This document shows, one piece after another, positions 26,847 to 36,128 of a stretch of DNA of 64,000 nucleotides; the first letter of the stretch is position 1; every line of letters begins with the position of its first letter. Both the position numbers and the translations under genes were made by a program. The stretch spans positions 1 through 64,000 of the forward strand of contig CALCYT010000040.1 of NCBI GenBank assembly GCA_937906455.1, given 5' to 3'. The notes below the pieces were generated by a model, which saw nothing but the letters and a program-made list of their open reading frames with translations, was not told the origin of the DNA and ran no database searches. This DNA comes from an uncultured Bacteroidales bacterium (GTDB lineage Bacteria; Bacteroidota; Bacteroidia; Bacteroidales; F082).

Positions 26847-28373
26847 TCATTTGTTTCTTTTCAAACCTATTAACTTTTCAATTATCTCATTAACCTCTTT
26901 GGAAATTTTTGATAAGTATATGATTGTCAATCCTATGACCAATAATATTACGGTTCTCAAGACTGCCTCCACAATCTCGCCAATCATTCCGTCTCCAAGA
27001 AGGCTGATTATATAGCCTGCGACATATCTCGTTGATAACCAATTTAATACAAACATAACAATCATCATGCCGATTACGACCAACTCCTTCCATGAAAATG
27101 GCGATATTTTTGTTTTCCAAATTATCATCGACAGCAGAAGCAGGTAATAAATTGAGAATGAAATGATTGACGACCAGGCCGCACCGGTCATTCCTAAAAT
27201 CGGTATCAGCTTGTTGTTCAATATGATAGCTATTGTTGTCAGAATAGCAGTGAACACCAGTTGAAGGTAATACCATCTTGAATAACTTAGAACGGTGACG
27301 CCGATATTTAGCGATGAATTGACCAATTTCGCAAGTCCCAACAGGAAAAACACCCATTTTCCGTCAACATATTTGTCGCCATTCGGTAGCAGTTCGAAAA
27401 ACAAGTCGATGTTTATCCATATGATGAAAAACACTAATGCCCCGGCAATAAGCTGGTGCAGTGAGACGCTCTTGCACATCATGGAAGCACGTTGAGTATC
27501 ATTGTCTTTCATCGACTGCGAGATTATCGGGCGAGAAATGGCCGACAAAGAGCGGTAAGGCATCTCCACCAGATTAGCCATATACGCCGCTATGGTGTAA
27601 ATTCCGGTGATGGCAAGTCCCATTTTGGCTGAGATGAAGAAAGTGTTAAGGCTCGGGATGATGTTGCCTACGACGGCCGCCACCGTGAGAAACAGAGTGT
27701 AAAACAGGAAATCCTTGCGCAGCCATTTCGACACATAGCCTTTCTCAATCTTAAAGGAAATTCGAGATAAACTCAGTAAATATATGATATTCAAAAGTGT
27801 AGCGACAAGATAAACCAAACATAGCCCTATCACCATACCGTCCAAGCTGATGACGCCTGTGATGTATAAGATATAGTCGCCGAGGGTGAGCAGCCTCACT
27901 CCCACTTCGCGGACAAATTTCGGCACCACGATGCGCATCAACAGGTTGGCGTTGGTCTCAAACACCGTCATGTACATCATGAAAAACGCCATGGGGATGA
28001 CGAGGTACATGTAATCGACAAACAGTGGTGATTCATTGCTGAACTTGTTGATTATGAAGTCTTTAAAGACAAAAAACAGTGTTGTGAAAACAACAAAGCC
28101 GATTGCAGGCACGATGATTGTCCATCCGAAGAAGCCATGGTCGCGGCTGTCACTGTCCTTGAAATACGGATAATAGCGCATCGCCGAGGTGTTGGTGCCT
28201 AAAGCGGCGAGTCCCGACAAGAGCAATGCCGCGTCTGCCATGACACGGGTGAGACCTATCTCCTCCTGCGTGAGATATTTTGTCATCACGAAGAAGGTGG
28301 TGATAAACCCCACGGCGACGCCGATGTAGTTCATCAACGTGCCTTTGATGCTCTGTCGTACTACTATGCCCAT
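26847..28373 (-). CDS. Polysaccharide/oligosaccharide flippase (MOP superfamily)
   Basis: This 508-residue integral membrane protein has about 12-14 hydrophobic helices, beginning MGIVVRQSIKGTLMNYIGVAVGFITTFFV, typical of Wzx-like lipid-linked sugar flippases. It probably moves an undecaprenyl-linked saccharide across the inner membrane. Its first 10 nt overlap the end of gpsA, so the two are likely coupled. The glycosyltransferase and methyltransferase downstream would fit a glycan role, but the TonB/HMA pair lies between them. Confidence 0.88.
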   Translation of the reverse strand: MGIVVRQSIKGTLMNYIGVAVGFITTFFVMTKYLTQEEIGLTRVMADAALLLSGLAALGTNTSAMRYYPYFKDSDSRDHGFFGWTIIVPAIGFVVFTTLFFVFKDFIINKFSNESPLFVDYMYLVIPMAFFMMYMTVFETNANLLMRIVVPKFVREVGVRLLTLGDYILYITGVISLDGMVIGLCLVYLVATLLNIIYLLSLSRISFKIEKGYVSKWLRKDFLFYTLFLTVAAVVGNIIPSLNTFFISAKMGLAITGIYTIAAYMANLVEMPYRSLSAISRPIISQSMKDNDTQRASMMCKSVSLHQLIAGALVFFIIWINIDLFFELLPNGDKYVDGKWVFFLLGLAKLVNSSLNIGVTVLSYSRWYYLQLVFTAILTTIAIILNNKLIPILGMTGAAWSSIISFSIYYLLLLSMIIWKTKISPFSWKELVVIGMMIVMFVLNWLSTRYVAGYIISLLGDGMIGEIVEAVLRTVILLVIGLTIIYLSKISKEVNEIIEKLIGLKRNK

Positions 28374-29347
28374 CTGTTTCTCAAGATATTTTTGATGAAG
28401 TTGCGTGTCGGATAATTCTCGTCATTGAGGACGTGATATAACTCCCTCATCAACGGGAAACATTCTATATCCAATTGGTTGTCAAGGATTTTATTATAGA
28501 AGACATCCACTGCTATCCTGCCTTCGAGAACCACGTCCTGACCTATGCTCGCGTTGAAGAATCCTTTGCCGATAAGCAGTCCGAGTGTGCGGTTGCGGCT
28601 CATGTCGTTGAGTGCGGTTAGTGAGAAATCGCCGAAGCCACAGTATTTGTACATGGTGCGTTCCTCGCCTCCGAAAAATGTCATCAGCTGACGCATCTCA
28701 TTGAGTGCCATGGTGATAAAGATGGAACGCAGGTTCGCCGAGTCGAAGTTGGCATCGACGATGCCGATGACTATGGCGTAGATGTTTTTCAAGATGGAGG
28801 CGTATTCAACGCCGGTGACGTCAGTGGTGAAATCGGTGCGGATGACGGTACCTTCAAATATGTCGGTGATTATCCGGTACAGCTCCTCGTCTTTTGACGC
28901 CGCCGTCAGACCGGTGTCCTGGCGGTTGATTATCTCGCGAGCGAAAGAAGGACCTTTCAGTGTCACAAAAGGATTGAAAATGAATGATTTGATGCTCTCC
29001 GGAATGATGTCATCGCCGTTGCCGAAGCCTTTTGCCAGATTTATCATAAGAGCCTTCGGATTGATGTAATCCTTGTTTTCCTTCAGGTAGCCCACCACGG
29101 CCGTCGAGGGAATGGCAAGAAAAATTACATCGGCTTCATGCAGGACGCTCTTGTCACCGGTGGCGCGCAGGTTTTCATTAAGCCTGCATTTCGGGAAATA
29201 AGAGGTGTTGACGTGCATGGTGTTGACCATCTCAATCACCTCATCCTCAATGGATAACAGAAATATCTCATCTTTATTTCTCGCTGCGAGAACATCGCCT
29301 ATCGCCGTCGCTATGGCACCGCTTCCGATAAATACAATCTTTCGCAT
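28364..29347 (-). CDS. gpsA: NAD(P)-dependent glycerol-3-phosphate dehydrogenase
   Basis: GpsA makes sn-glycerol 3-phosphate for phospholipids. The Rossmann loop is FIGSGAIATAIGD. Catalytic-region motifs include NLAKGF, LKGPSFAREI, the lysine in EYASILKNIYAIVIGI, and FGDFSLTALNDMSRNRTLG near the C-terminal helical domain. I chose the ATG at 29347 (327 residues), which begins MRKIVFIGSG; an in-frame ATG lies six codons upstream. The sequence differs somewhat from textbook GpsA (GSGAIA rather than GAGSWG), so it belongs to a divergent Bacteroidetes form. Confidence 0.85.
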   Translation of the reverse strand: MRKIVFIGSGAIATAIGDVLAARNKDEIFLLSIEDEVIEMVNTMHVNTSYFPKCRLNENLRATGDKSVLHEADVIFLAIPSTAVVGYLKENKDYINPKALMINLAKGFGNGDDIIPESIKSFIFNPFVTLKGPSFAREIINRQDTGLTAASKDEELYRIITDIFEGTVIRTDFTTDVTGVEYASILKNIYAIVIGIVDANFDSANLRSIFITMALNEMRQLMTFFGGEERTMYKYCGFGDFSLTALNDMSRNRTLGLLIGKGFFNASIGQDVVLEGRIAVDVFYNKILDNQLDIECFPLMRELYHVLNDENYPTRNFIKNILRNRWA

Positions 29348-29362
29348 TATACAAAATTTTTG

Positions 29363-29370
29363 CAAAAGTA
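29363..29370 (-). promoter_or_regulatory. gpsA promoter -7 box
   Basis: The minus strand reads TACTTTTG, 15 nt before the gpsA ATG, matching TAnnTTTG. It probably drives gpsA, the flippase and the genes behind them. Confidence 0.6.
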
Positions 29371-29390
29371 CGAAAAAAAAGTTTAATAGC

Positions 29391-30353
29391 TTAATAGTTT
29401 AACGGTTTATTTGTTTTTTCCGCCAACAACTTATTTTCAGCCAAGAATATCGACGCGTCAAGCTCATAGCCAATCATCACTATGATACAGTTTATGTAAA
29501 TCCACATCATGAAGATGATGATACCGCCGATGGAGCCGTAGAGTGCGTTGTATCTTGAGAAATTGACGATGTAATAATTAAATCCGACGGTTCCCACGAT
29601 GAAAAGCAGGGTAAACATTATCGTTCCAGGTGTAAACAAGCGGAATTTCCAGTTTTTATTGGGGTTTCCATAATAATAAAGCACCGAAATGGCCACAAGC
29701 AACGCAAACACTATCAGAAGCCATCTGAATATGTTTATCAGAGTGATAATGAATGTATTATAAAAGTGTATCTTATTGAAAAACCAAGGCAGCACGTCGT
29801 TTCCGATGATTATCAGCACCACTGACAGTATCAGAAGCAGTCCGATGAGCAGTGTGACGAGCAAGGCTCTGGTCTGCATTTGGATGAACGACATCTTTCC
29901 CAAATGGTTGATGCCCATGTCGAATCCGCGAAAGAAGGCGCGGACGGCTCCCGAGCTGAAGTAAAACGCCATGATGATACCTATCGACATCAGGGTGTTA
30001 TGCTGTCGCGACATTATCTCGTCGATGGCATACACCACCCTTCCGGCGATATTAGTGGGTACAAACTCCTGGATCATGCCGACTATCATGTCGCGGACAC
30101 CTTCGAGAGGGAGATATGGTATGAAGGTGAAAAGCACCATGACGGCGGGAAACACGGCCAAAATCACGTTGAATGCCACCGCTGCGGCGCGGTCGGTGAG
30201 GTAGCCCTTCGAGAAACCGTTGATGAAATACCACAGCACGTCGTAAATAGGCTTGCCATGAAACCCGGGCAGCGTGATGGATTTCAGCCATCGCACAGCC
30301 TTAACCTCCAAATATTTGGCTTTGCGCCTGTATTTTCCAATGTTGATTTTCAT
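29391..30353 (-). CDS. YihY/BrkB-family inner-membrane protein
   Basis: This 320-residue protein has about six transmembrane helices in the YihY (formerly 'RNase BN') pattern: GYLTDRAAAVAFNVILAVFPAVM, then LMSIGIIMAFYFSSGAVRAFFRGF and GSIGGIIIFMMWIYINCIIVMIGYELDA. Function in this family is not settled; a transport or lipid role has been proposed. The promoter box at 30372-30379 is divergent from that of rseC. Confidence 0.9.
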   Translation of the reverse strand: MKINIGKYRRKAKYLEVKAVRWLKSITLPGFHGKPIYDVLWYFINGFSKGYLTDRAAAVAFNVILAVFPAVMVLFTFIPYLPLEGVRDMIVGMIQEFVPTNIAGRVVYAIDEIMSRQHNTLMSIGIIMAFYFSSGAVRAFFRGFDMGINHLGKMSFIQMQTRALLVTLLIGLLLILSVVLIIIGNDVLPWFFNKIHFYNTFIITLINIFRWLLIVFALLVAISVLYYYGNPNKNWKFRLFTPGTIMFTLLFIVGTVGFNYYIVNFSRYNALYGSIGGIIIFMMWIYINCIIVMIGYELDASIFLAENKLLAEKTNKPLNY

Positions 30354-30371
30354 TGCCGATATTTAAAAACG

Positions 30372-30379
30372 CAAAATTA
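30372..30379 (-). promoter_or_regulatory. YihY gene promoter -7 box
   Basis: The minus strand reads TAATTTTG, 18 nt before the start codon at 30353. Confidence 0.6.
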
Positions 30380-30391
30380 TAAAATTTTTAC

Positions 30392-30399
30392 TATCTTTG
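30392..30399 (+). promoter_or_regulatory. rseC promoter -7 box
   Basis: TATCTTTG matches TAnnTTTG, 17 nt before the rseC ATG. It is divergent from the YihY box, only 12 nt away. Confidence 0.65.
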
Positions 30400-30416
30400 C
30401 AGAAAAATTTTTTGAT

Positions 30417-30824
30417 ATGGAGAAGCTCGTCTCACATCCCGGTGTAGTGGTTGGAATCAACGACAAAGACCTTGAAATAGAGATACTTAGCGCAAGCTCA
30501 TGTGGCTCGTGCGGCATAAAGTCGGCATGCGGCATGTCGGAGATGCAGGAGAAACGTGTGACGGCGCCCAAGCCCTCAGACAAGGAATTCGTTGTGGGTC
30601 AGCCTGTCAGCATCGTCATGAGCACTAAGATGGGCAACAAAGCGGCTTTGATAGCATATTTCATCCCCTCTTTGATAATCATCATGGTGACGGTTATCTT
30701 ATGCGGCTACCTCAAAGACTGGCTCGCAGCTCTTATCGGCATAGGGTCTTTCGCAGTTTACTACCTGATTGTTTATCTGTTCAGAGACAAGCTTTGGAAG
30801 GAGTTCCATTACGAGATACGATGA
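30417..30824 (+). CDS. RseC/SoxR-reducing-system family membrane protein
   Basis: This 135-residue protein has the RseC layout: N-terminal LVSHPGVVVGINDKDLEIEI, a cysteine cluster (SSCGSCGIKSACG, residues about 24-36) and two transmembrane helices (ALIAYFIPSLIIIMVTVILCG; LAALIGIGSFAVYYLIVYLF). RseC is known with the Rsx/Rnf complex in reducing SoxR in E. coli, and here it directly precedes rnfB, so an Rnf-associated redox role is likely. I chose the ATG at 30417 from homology and the promoter box; the longer open frame upstream is antisense to yihY. Confidence 0.85.
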   Translation: MEKLVSHPGVVVGINDKDLEIEILSASSCGSCGIKSACGMSEMQEKRVTAPKPSDKEFVVGQPVSIVMSTKMGNKAALIAYFIPSLIIIMVTVILCGYLKDWLAALIGIGSFAVYYLIVYLFRDKLWKEFHYEIR

Positions 30825-31006
30825 GGATTTCATAAAAATGAATCGTGCTGTTTTTTCAAATTTACGCAATAACGCAGGCTCAAATATCGGCGTCGTAAAC
30901 GAACGATGAGGACTGCGAGACATTTCGCCATTTTTGACCATATTTCATATAAAACGCCCGCTTTGTCTTTCTTTATTAACGACTTGCATTTTTTGTAAAA
31001 TTTTCC
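30825..31006. other. Intergenic region between rseC and the rnf operon
   Basis: There is no recognisable gene, RNA element or strong hairpin here. The stretch is AT-rich toward its right end, where the rnf promoter begins. Confidence 0.5.
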
Positions 31007-31037
31007 TTGTATAATTAATATAAATTCAGTAATTTTG
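31007..31037 (+). promoter_or_regulatory. rnf operon promoter
   Basis: TTG (31007-31009), 20 nt and TAATTTTG (31030-31037) are an exact match to the Bacteroidetes -33/-7 architecture. The rnfB ATG at 31063 follows after 25 nt. Confidence 0.8.
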
Positions 31038-31062
31038 CATCGCTAAAAATATGTTTTGTTTT

Positions 31063-31962
31063 ATGAGTAACATTTTACTATGGTCCCTTGTGATTCTGGG
31101 AATTTTAGGAGGAGTGGCGGCGGTGATATTGTTCTTCGTCGCGAAGAAGTTCAAGGTTGAGGAGAACCCTCTCATCGACGAGGTGGAGTCGGCATTGGCC
31201 GGAGCCAACTGTGGTGGCTGCGGTTTCGCAGGATGCCGCAACTTCGCCGAGGCATGTGTGAAAGCCGCTGCCGAGAAAAGGAGTCTCTCCGGCTTGAACT
31301 GTCCCAGCTCCGACATGTCGAAGGTAGCCGGATTGCTTGGGCTTACCGTCACCGTTGCCGAGCCTATGATTGCTGTGGTTCGTTGCAACGGCACTTGTGA
31401 GAACGCACCGTCGAAGGTGCATTATGAAGGTGCCGACATCTGCGGCTTTGCCAACACCTTGTATGCCGGCGAGAACGGATGTCCTAACGGATGCTTAGGC
31501 TTGGGCGACTGCGTGAAGAAATGCCAGTTCGACGCCCTTCACATCAATGCCGAGACGGGTCTTCCCGAGGTTGACGAGGACAAATGTGTGGGCTGCGGCG
31601 CCTGCGCCAAGACATGTCCTCGCGGCGTCATCGAGATTCGCGCCAAAGGCAAGAACAACCGCAGGGTTTATGTGGCGTGCAACAACATCGAGAAAGGTGC
31701 CATCGCCATGAAGAACTGCAAGGTGAGCTGCATAGGCTGCCAGAAGTGCTTCAAGACATGCCCGTTTGAGGCCATCGAGATGCGTGGCAGCCTCGCCTAT
31801 ATCGACTTCACCAAATGCAAACAGTGCCGCAAGTGCGTCGAGGCATGCCCTCGCGGAAGCATCCATGAGGTGAATTTCCCGCCAAGGAAACCGAAGGTGG
31901 AGACACCTGCGGAAGAGAAAACAGCAGAAAAAATTGTACAACCAAACGAAAGTAAAGAATAA
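31063..31962 (+). CDS. rnfB: Rnf electron-transport complex subunit RnfB
   Basis: RnfB is the ferredoxin-like entry subunit of the Na+-translocating ferredoxin:NAD+ oxidoreductase. It has an N-terminal membrane anchor (ILLWSLVILGILGGVAAVILFFVA), a 4Fe-4S Fes domain (NCGGCGFAGCRNF with LNCPS) and several ferredoxin-type clusters: CPNGCLGLGDCVKKC, CVGCGACAKTCP, CIGCQKCFKTCP and CKQCRKCVEACP. That is more clusters than the E. coli protein and typical of anaerobes. I preferred the ATG at 31063 over the one at 31051 because it places the anchor at the N-terminus. Confidence 0.95.
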   Translation: MSNILLWSLVILGILGGVAAVILFFVAKKFKVEENPLIDEVESALAGANCGGCGFAGCRNFAEACVKAAAEKRSLSGLNCPSSDMSKVAGLLGLTVTVAEPMIAVVRCNGTCENAPSKVHYEGADICGFANTLYAGENGCPNGCLGLGDCVKKCQFDALHINAETGLPEVDEDKCVGCGACAKTCPRGVIEIRAKGKNNRRVYVACNNIEKGAIAMKNCKVSCIGCQKCFKTCPFEAIEMRGSLAYIDFTKCKQCRKCVEACPRGSIHEVNFPPRKPKVETPAEEKTAEKIVQPNESKE

Positions 31963-31965
31963 CGT

Positions 31966-33315
31966 ATGAATCCGATTAAGACATTTCCCAAAGGTGGCGT
32001 TCATCCGGAAGAGAACAAGCTTTCGTCGGACCAGCCCATCATAACATTTGAGATACCCAAACAGGTCATCATCCCGCTCGGACAATGCCTTGGCGCGCCG
32101 GCAGAGCCTATCGTGGCGAAAGGCGACAAGGTGAAGGTGGGACAGCTCATCGCCACGGCGAAAGGCTTCATCAGCGCCAACGTACACTCGTCAGTGAGCG
32201 GCACTGTCAACAAGATCGACGAGGTGATGGACCACACCGGCTATCGCAAGCCCGCCATCTTCATCGACGTGGACGGCGACGAGTGGCTCGAAGGCATCGA
32301 CACCAGCGACACCTTAATAAAAGATATCACACTCTCAAGCGAAGAGATTATAGAACGCATCAAACAACACGGCATAGTGGGTCTCGGCGGCGCCACATTC
32401 CCCACATATGTCAAGTTGATGATACCGAAAGACAAGAAGGCCGAGTACGTCATCATCAACGCGGCGGAATGCGAGCCTTACCTCACCTGCGACAACCGTC
32501 TGCTGCTCGAGAAGCCATACGAGTTCCTCGTGGGTGTGAAAGTTATCATGAAGGCTGTCAACGCACCAAAAGGCGTGGTCGGCATCGAGGTCAACAAGAT
32601 TGAAGCCGCAAAGAAACTCGACGAGATCGTCAAGAACGACAGCTACTTCGAGGGTATTGAGATTCAGCCGTTGAAGACGAAATACCCACAGGGCGGCGAG
32701 AAACAACTCATCAAATCGGTCACGGGACGCGAGGTGCCGTCAGGCAAGCTGCCTATCGAGACAGGCTGCGTGGTGGTCAACGTGGCTTCCACATTCGCCA
32801 TCTACGAGGCGGTGCAGAAGAACAAACCATTAGTATATCGTGTCGTCACCGTGACGGGAAAATCGGTAAAGAAGCCGTCGAACTTCCTCACGAGGATAGG
32901 GACACCTGCCAATCTGCTCATCGAGGCGGCCGGCGGACTCCCGGAAGACACCGCCAACCTCATCAACGGCGGCCCAATGATGGGTAAGTCGGTGAGCGTC
33001 ACCACCTTCCCTACCATCAAAGGCACATCAGGCATCTTGATGCTCAACGTGAGAGACGCACAGCCCCGCAAGGTGAGCAACTGCATACGCTGCGGCAAGT
33101 GCATGAGTGCCTGCCCGATGGGGCTTGAGCCATATCTGCTTAACCGTCTGGCACGACAGAACAACTTCGAGGAGACGGAGAAACACAATATCATGGACTG
33201 CATAGAATGCGGCTCATGCGAGTTCACGTGTCCTGCCAACATCCCGCTCGCCGACTATATCCGTTACGGCAAGACGAAGACAGGACAATTAATACGTTCA
33301 CGTAATCAGAAATAG
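31966..33315 (+). CDS. rnfC: Rnf complex subunit RnfC
   Basis: RnfC is the peripheral NADH/FMN and Fe-S subunit. The 449 residues show the N-terminal barrel-sandwich start (MNPIKTFPKGGVHPEENK), the NADH/FMN-binding domain (GIVGLGGATFPTYVKL, NAAECEPYLTCDNRL), an SLBB-like segment and two 4Fe-4S motifs near the C-terminus (CIRCGKCMSACP and CIECGSCEFTCP). It starts 3 nt after rnfB. Confidence 0.97.
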   Translation: MNPIKTFPKGGVHPEENKLSSDQPIITFEIPKQVIIPLGQCLGAPAEPIVAKGDKVKVGQLIATAKGFISANVHSSVSGTVNKIDEVMDHTGYRKPAIFIDVDGDEWLEGIDTSDTLIKDITLSSEEIIERIKQHGIVGLGGATFPTYVKLMIPKDKKAEYVIINAAECEPYLTCDNRLLLEKPYEFLVGVKVIMKAVNAPKGVVGIEVNKIEAAKKLDEIVKNDSYFEGIEIQPLKTKYPQGGEKQLIKSVTGREVPSGKLPIETGCVVVNVASTFAIYEAVQKNKPLVYRVVTVTGKSVKKPSNFLTRIGTPANLLIEAAGGLPEDTANLINGGPMMGKSVSVTTFPTIKGTSGILMLNVRDAQPRKVSNCIRCGKCMSACPMGLEPYLLNRLARQNNFEETEKHNIMDCIECGSCEFTCPANIPLADYIRYGKTKTGQLIRSRNQK

Positions 33316-33317
33316 CT

Positions 33318-34277
33318 ATGAATCAGTTGACAATATCAGGTTCTCCTCATGTTCACGGAGAGCTAAGCGTTAAAAAAATAATGTACATGGTGATTCTCGC
33401 CCTCATGCCGGCGTTTGCTGTCTCAGTGTACTTCTTCGGATTTAACGCAATCCGAGTGACTTTGATTTCAGTGGCGACATGTGTGCTCACTGAGTTCTTA
33501 ATCCAGAAATATCTCATGAAGGGCGAGTGCACCATCAGCGACGGCTCCGCCATCCTGACAGGTATCTTGTTGGCTTTCAACGTGCCGAGCAACATCCCGT
33601 GGTGGATGGTCGTGGTCGGCGGCATCGTCGCCATAGGCATCGCCAAGATGTCGTTCGGCGGCTTGGGCAAGAACCCGTTCAACCCGGCATTGGTAGGCCG
33701 TGTGTTCATGCTCATCTCCTTCCCTGTCGCGATGACGACATGGCCGGTGCCGAGACAAAACTTCTGGTCGGTTGATGTGATTACCGGTCCTACCACTTTG
33801 GGTCTTCTCAAAGAAGGCGGCGCGGAGGCAGTGAGCAACATCAACTACTGGGACATGCTCATCGGCAACACCGGCGGCTCTTTCGGTGAGATGTGTGCCA
33901 TCGCCTTGATAATCGGAGGACTGTTCCTCATCATCATGAAGATAATCGACTGGCAGACGCCTGTCATCATCATCGCCACGGTGGCGTTGGTGTCGTGCAT
34001 CTGCTGGCTCATCGACCCTGGCACATACGTCAACCCGTTGTACCACATCCTCAGCGGCGGCTTGATGCTCGGAGCCTTCTTCATGGCCACCGACATGGTG
34101 ACATCACCGATGACGATAGCGGGCAAGTGCATCTTCGCCTTGGGCGTGGGTCTGCTCACCATCATAATTCGTCTGTGGGGTCAGTATCCTGAAGGGATGT
34201 CGTTTGCGATTCTTATCATGAACGCAGTGGTGCCGCTCATCAACAAAGGTTTCAAACCAAAACGTTTTGGAGTGTAG
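33318..34277 (+). CDS. rnfD: Rnf complex subunit RnfD
   Basis: RnfD is a multi-spanning subunit of 319 residues with covalently bound FMN. The flavinylation motif is probably Thr159 in ITGPTTLG. Membrane segments include IMYMVILALMPAFAVSVYFFG, and GKNPFNPALVGRVF is shared with NqrB, its homologue at 47254. It starts 2 nt after rnfC. Confidence 0.96.
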   Translation: MNQLTISGSPHVHGELSVKKIMYMVILALMPAFAVSVYFFGFNAIRVTLISVATCVLTEFLIQKYLMKGECTISDGSAILTGILLAFNVPSNIPWWMVVVGGIVAIGIAKMSFGGLGKNPFNPALVGRVFMLISFPVAMTTWPVPRQNFWSVDVITGPTTLGLLKEGGAEAVSNINYWDMLIGNTGGSFGEMCAIALIIGGLFLIIMKIIDWQTPVIIIATVALVSCICWLIDPGTYVNPLYHILSGGLMLGAFFMATDMVTSPMTIAGKCIFALGVGLLTIIIRLWGQYPEGMSFAILIMNAVVPLINKGFKPKRFGV

Positions 34278-34303
34278 TTGTTGAATCTTAAAATTTTGAA
34301 ATT

Positions 34304-34891
34304 ATGGCAAAGAAAGAATCAACATTAAAGAACATGCTCATCGCCCTGATGGTCATCACCATAGTGTCGGGCGGAGTGCTCGGATATATCTACGGCCTTA
34401 CGAAGCCTGCCATCGACCAGGTTGAGGCCAATAAGAACATCAAAGCCATCAACGAGGTTTTGAAGACAGATGTCGCAATAGCGAAGACAGAGACCATAGT
34501 CATTGACGACTTGACGTACAACCTGGCGTTTGATGCCGACGAACAATTCATCGGAGCGGCTGTCAAGACTTATTCCAAGAACGGTTTTGGCGGCAGAATC
34601 GAGCTGATGGTCGGCATGCTCGCCAACGGTAATATTAATAAGGTGTCGGTTTTGTCGCAGACCGAGACACCCGGTTTGGGTGCCAACATGGTCAACGACA
34701 AGTTCAAAGGACAGTTCGACGGCAAGAACCCCGCCACTTTCAGGCTGAAGGTGAAGAAAGACGGCGGTGATGTCGATGCCATAACAGCCGCGACAATAAG
34801 TTCAAGAGCCTTCTCTGAGGCCGTGGACCTGGCCGTGAGAGGCTTTGAGTCAAACAAAGACCAATTCATGAAAGGAGGAAACAATGAGTAA
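34304..34891 (+). CDS. rnfG: Rnf complex subunit RnfG
   Basis: RnfG is a membrane-anchored periplasmic subunit (195 residues) with covalent FMN. It has one N-terminal helix (MLIALMVITIVSGGVLGYIYG) and the FMN-binding motif DAITAATIS, with Thr164 as the likely attachment residue; TETPGLGANM is the other conserved block. The last 8 nt overlap rnfE. Confidence 0.95.
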   Translation: MAKKESTLKNMLIALMVITIVSGGVLGYIYGLTKPAIDQVEANKNIKAINEVLKTDVAIAKTETIVIDDLTYNLAFDADEQFIGAAVKTYSKNGFGGRIELMVGMLANGNINKVSVLSQTETPGLGANMVNDKFKGQFDGKNPATFRLKVKKDGGDVDAITAATISSRAFSEAVDLAVRGFESNKDQFMKGGNNE

Positions 34892-35474
34892 CTGGAAAAC
34901 TTTCACCAAAGGATTTATCAAGGAGAACCCTATCCTTGTCCTTTTGTTAGGATGCTGCCCTACCCTCGCCACCACGACGAGTGCCATCAACGGAATGTCA
35001 ATGGGACTTGCGACAACATTCGTTCTGATAATGTCGAATTTGGTAATCTCATTACTGAAGAACTTCATCCCCGACAAGGTGCGCATCCCATGTTTCATCG
35101 TGGTCATAGCCTCGTTTGTGACGGTGGTGCAGTTAGTCATGCAGGCTTATGTGCCTGATATCTATGAGACGTTAGGTCTGTTCATCCCGCTCATCGTGGT
35201 GAACTGCATAGTGCTTGGACGCGCCGAGGCCTTTGCCTCGAAGAACCCAGTGTGGCCGTCCATCCTTGACGGTGCCGGCATGGGCTTGGGCTTCACCTTC
35301 GCCTTGACGGTACTCGGCTCAATCCGCGAAATCCTCGGAAGCGGCAGCATCTTCAACTGGAGATTCCTGCCTGAAGACGCGCAGACGATCCTCATCTTCG
35401 TACTCGCCCCGGGAGCCTTCATCGCCTTGGGTTATCTCATCGCAATAGTCAACAGATTAAAGAAAACTAAATAA
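34884..35474 (+). CDS. rnfE: Rnf complex subunit RnfE
   Basis: RnfE is one of the two inverted-topology membrane subunits (196 residues, about six helices). It has NPILVLLLGCCPTLATTTS near the start, with the conserved cysteine, and VVNCIVLGRAEAFASKN in the middle. The start is unusual for Bacteroidetes in having a strong Shine-Dalgarno sequence (AGGAGG, 34873-34878) inside the end of rnfG, which it overlaps by 8 nt. Confidence 0.95.
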   Translation: MSNWKTFTKGFIKENPILVLLLGCCPTLATTTSAINGMSMGLATTFVLIMSNLVISLLKNFIPDKVRIPCFIVVIASFVTVVQLVMQAYVPDIYETLGLFIPLIVVNCIVLGRAEAFASKNPVWPSILDGAGMGLGFTFALTVLGSIREILGSGSIFNWRFLPEDAQTILIFVLAPGAFIALGYLIAIVNRLKKTK

Positions 35475-35483
35475 CAAAGTGCC

Positions 35484-36068
35484 ATGAAAATCATAATAAT
35501 ACTTATTTCGACAATATTTGTCAACAACGTCATTTTGGCGCAGTTTCTCGGAATATGCCCGTTTTTAGGCACTTCCAAGAAGACATCCACCGCCGTGGGC
35601 ATGGGTGCCGCCGTCATCTTCGTACTCGTCCTTGCCACCTTAGTGACGTATCTGTTAAACAAATACCTCTTGGTGCCACACGGACTGGAGTTTTTGCAGA
35701 CCATAGCGTTCATCTTGGTCATCGCCGCCTTGGTGCAGATGGTTGAGATTATCTTGAAGAAGATAAGCCCGTCGCTATACACCGCCTTAGGTGTGTTTTT
35801 ACCTTTGATTACCACCAACTGCTGCGTACTCGGCGTCTCTTTGAAAGTCGTCGGCGAAGGCTTCATCTACGGCAACAACGTGGGAGAGGCTGTCATTTAC
35901 GCGGCAGGTATAGCCATCGGCTTCGCCTTAGCGTTGATAATATTCTCCGGCATACGCGAGCACATCGACTTGATGGAAGCCCCGGAAGGCACCAAAGGCA
36001 CGCCTATCGCATTGATAACAGCAGGCATCTTAGCCATGGCGTTCATGGGATTCGGAGGGCTGGTTTAG
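35484..36068 (+). CDS. rnfA: Rnf complex subunit RnfA
   Basis: RnfA pairs with RnfE in the membrane core around a shared 2Fe-2S centre. Its 194 residues include FVNNVILAQFLGICPFLGTSKK, with the conserved cysteine, and LPLITTNCCVLGVSL. It closes the gene order rnfB-C-D-G-E-A. A 60-nt gap without a -7 box follows, so read-through into the protease gene is possible. Confidence 0.96.
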   Translation: MKIIIILISTIFVNNVILAQFLGICPFLGTSKKTSTAVGMGAAVIFVLVLATLVTYLLNKYLLVPHGLEFLQTIAFILVIAALVQMVEIILKKISPSLYTALGVFLPLITTNCCVLGVSLKVVGEGFIYGNNVGEAVIYAAGIAIGFALALIIFSGIREHIDLMEAPEGTKGTPIALITAGILAMAFMGFGGLV

Positions 36069-36128
36069 TTACCGGTTATAAATTAGAAACTAAAAAATGT
36101 TGAAGTAATAACCATTAAAATTAAATAA

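Noticed and set aside
29880..30416. Long frame upstream of rseC on the plus strand
   Set aside because: It is antisense to yihY; the rseC start at 30417 follows a promoter box and gives a family-like N-terminus.
30825..31062. Possible riboswitch or small RNA before rnfB
   Set aside because: I could find a promoter but no convincing conserved fold or terminator.
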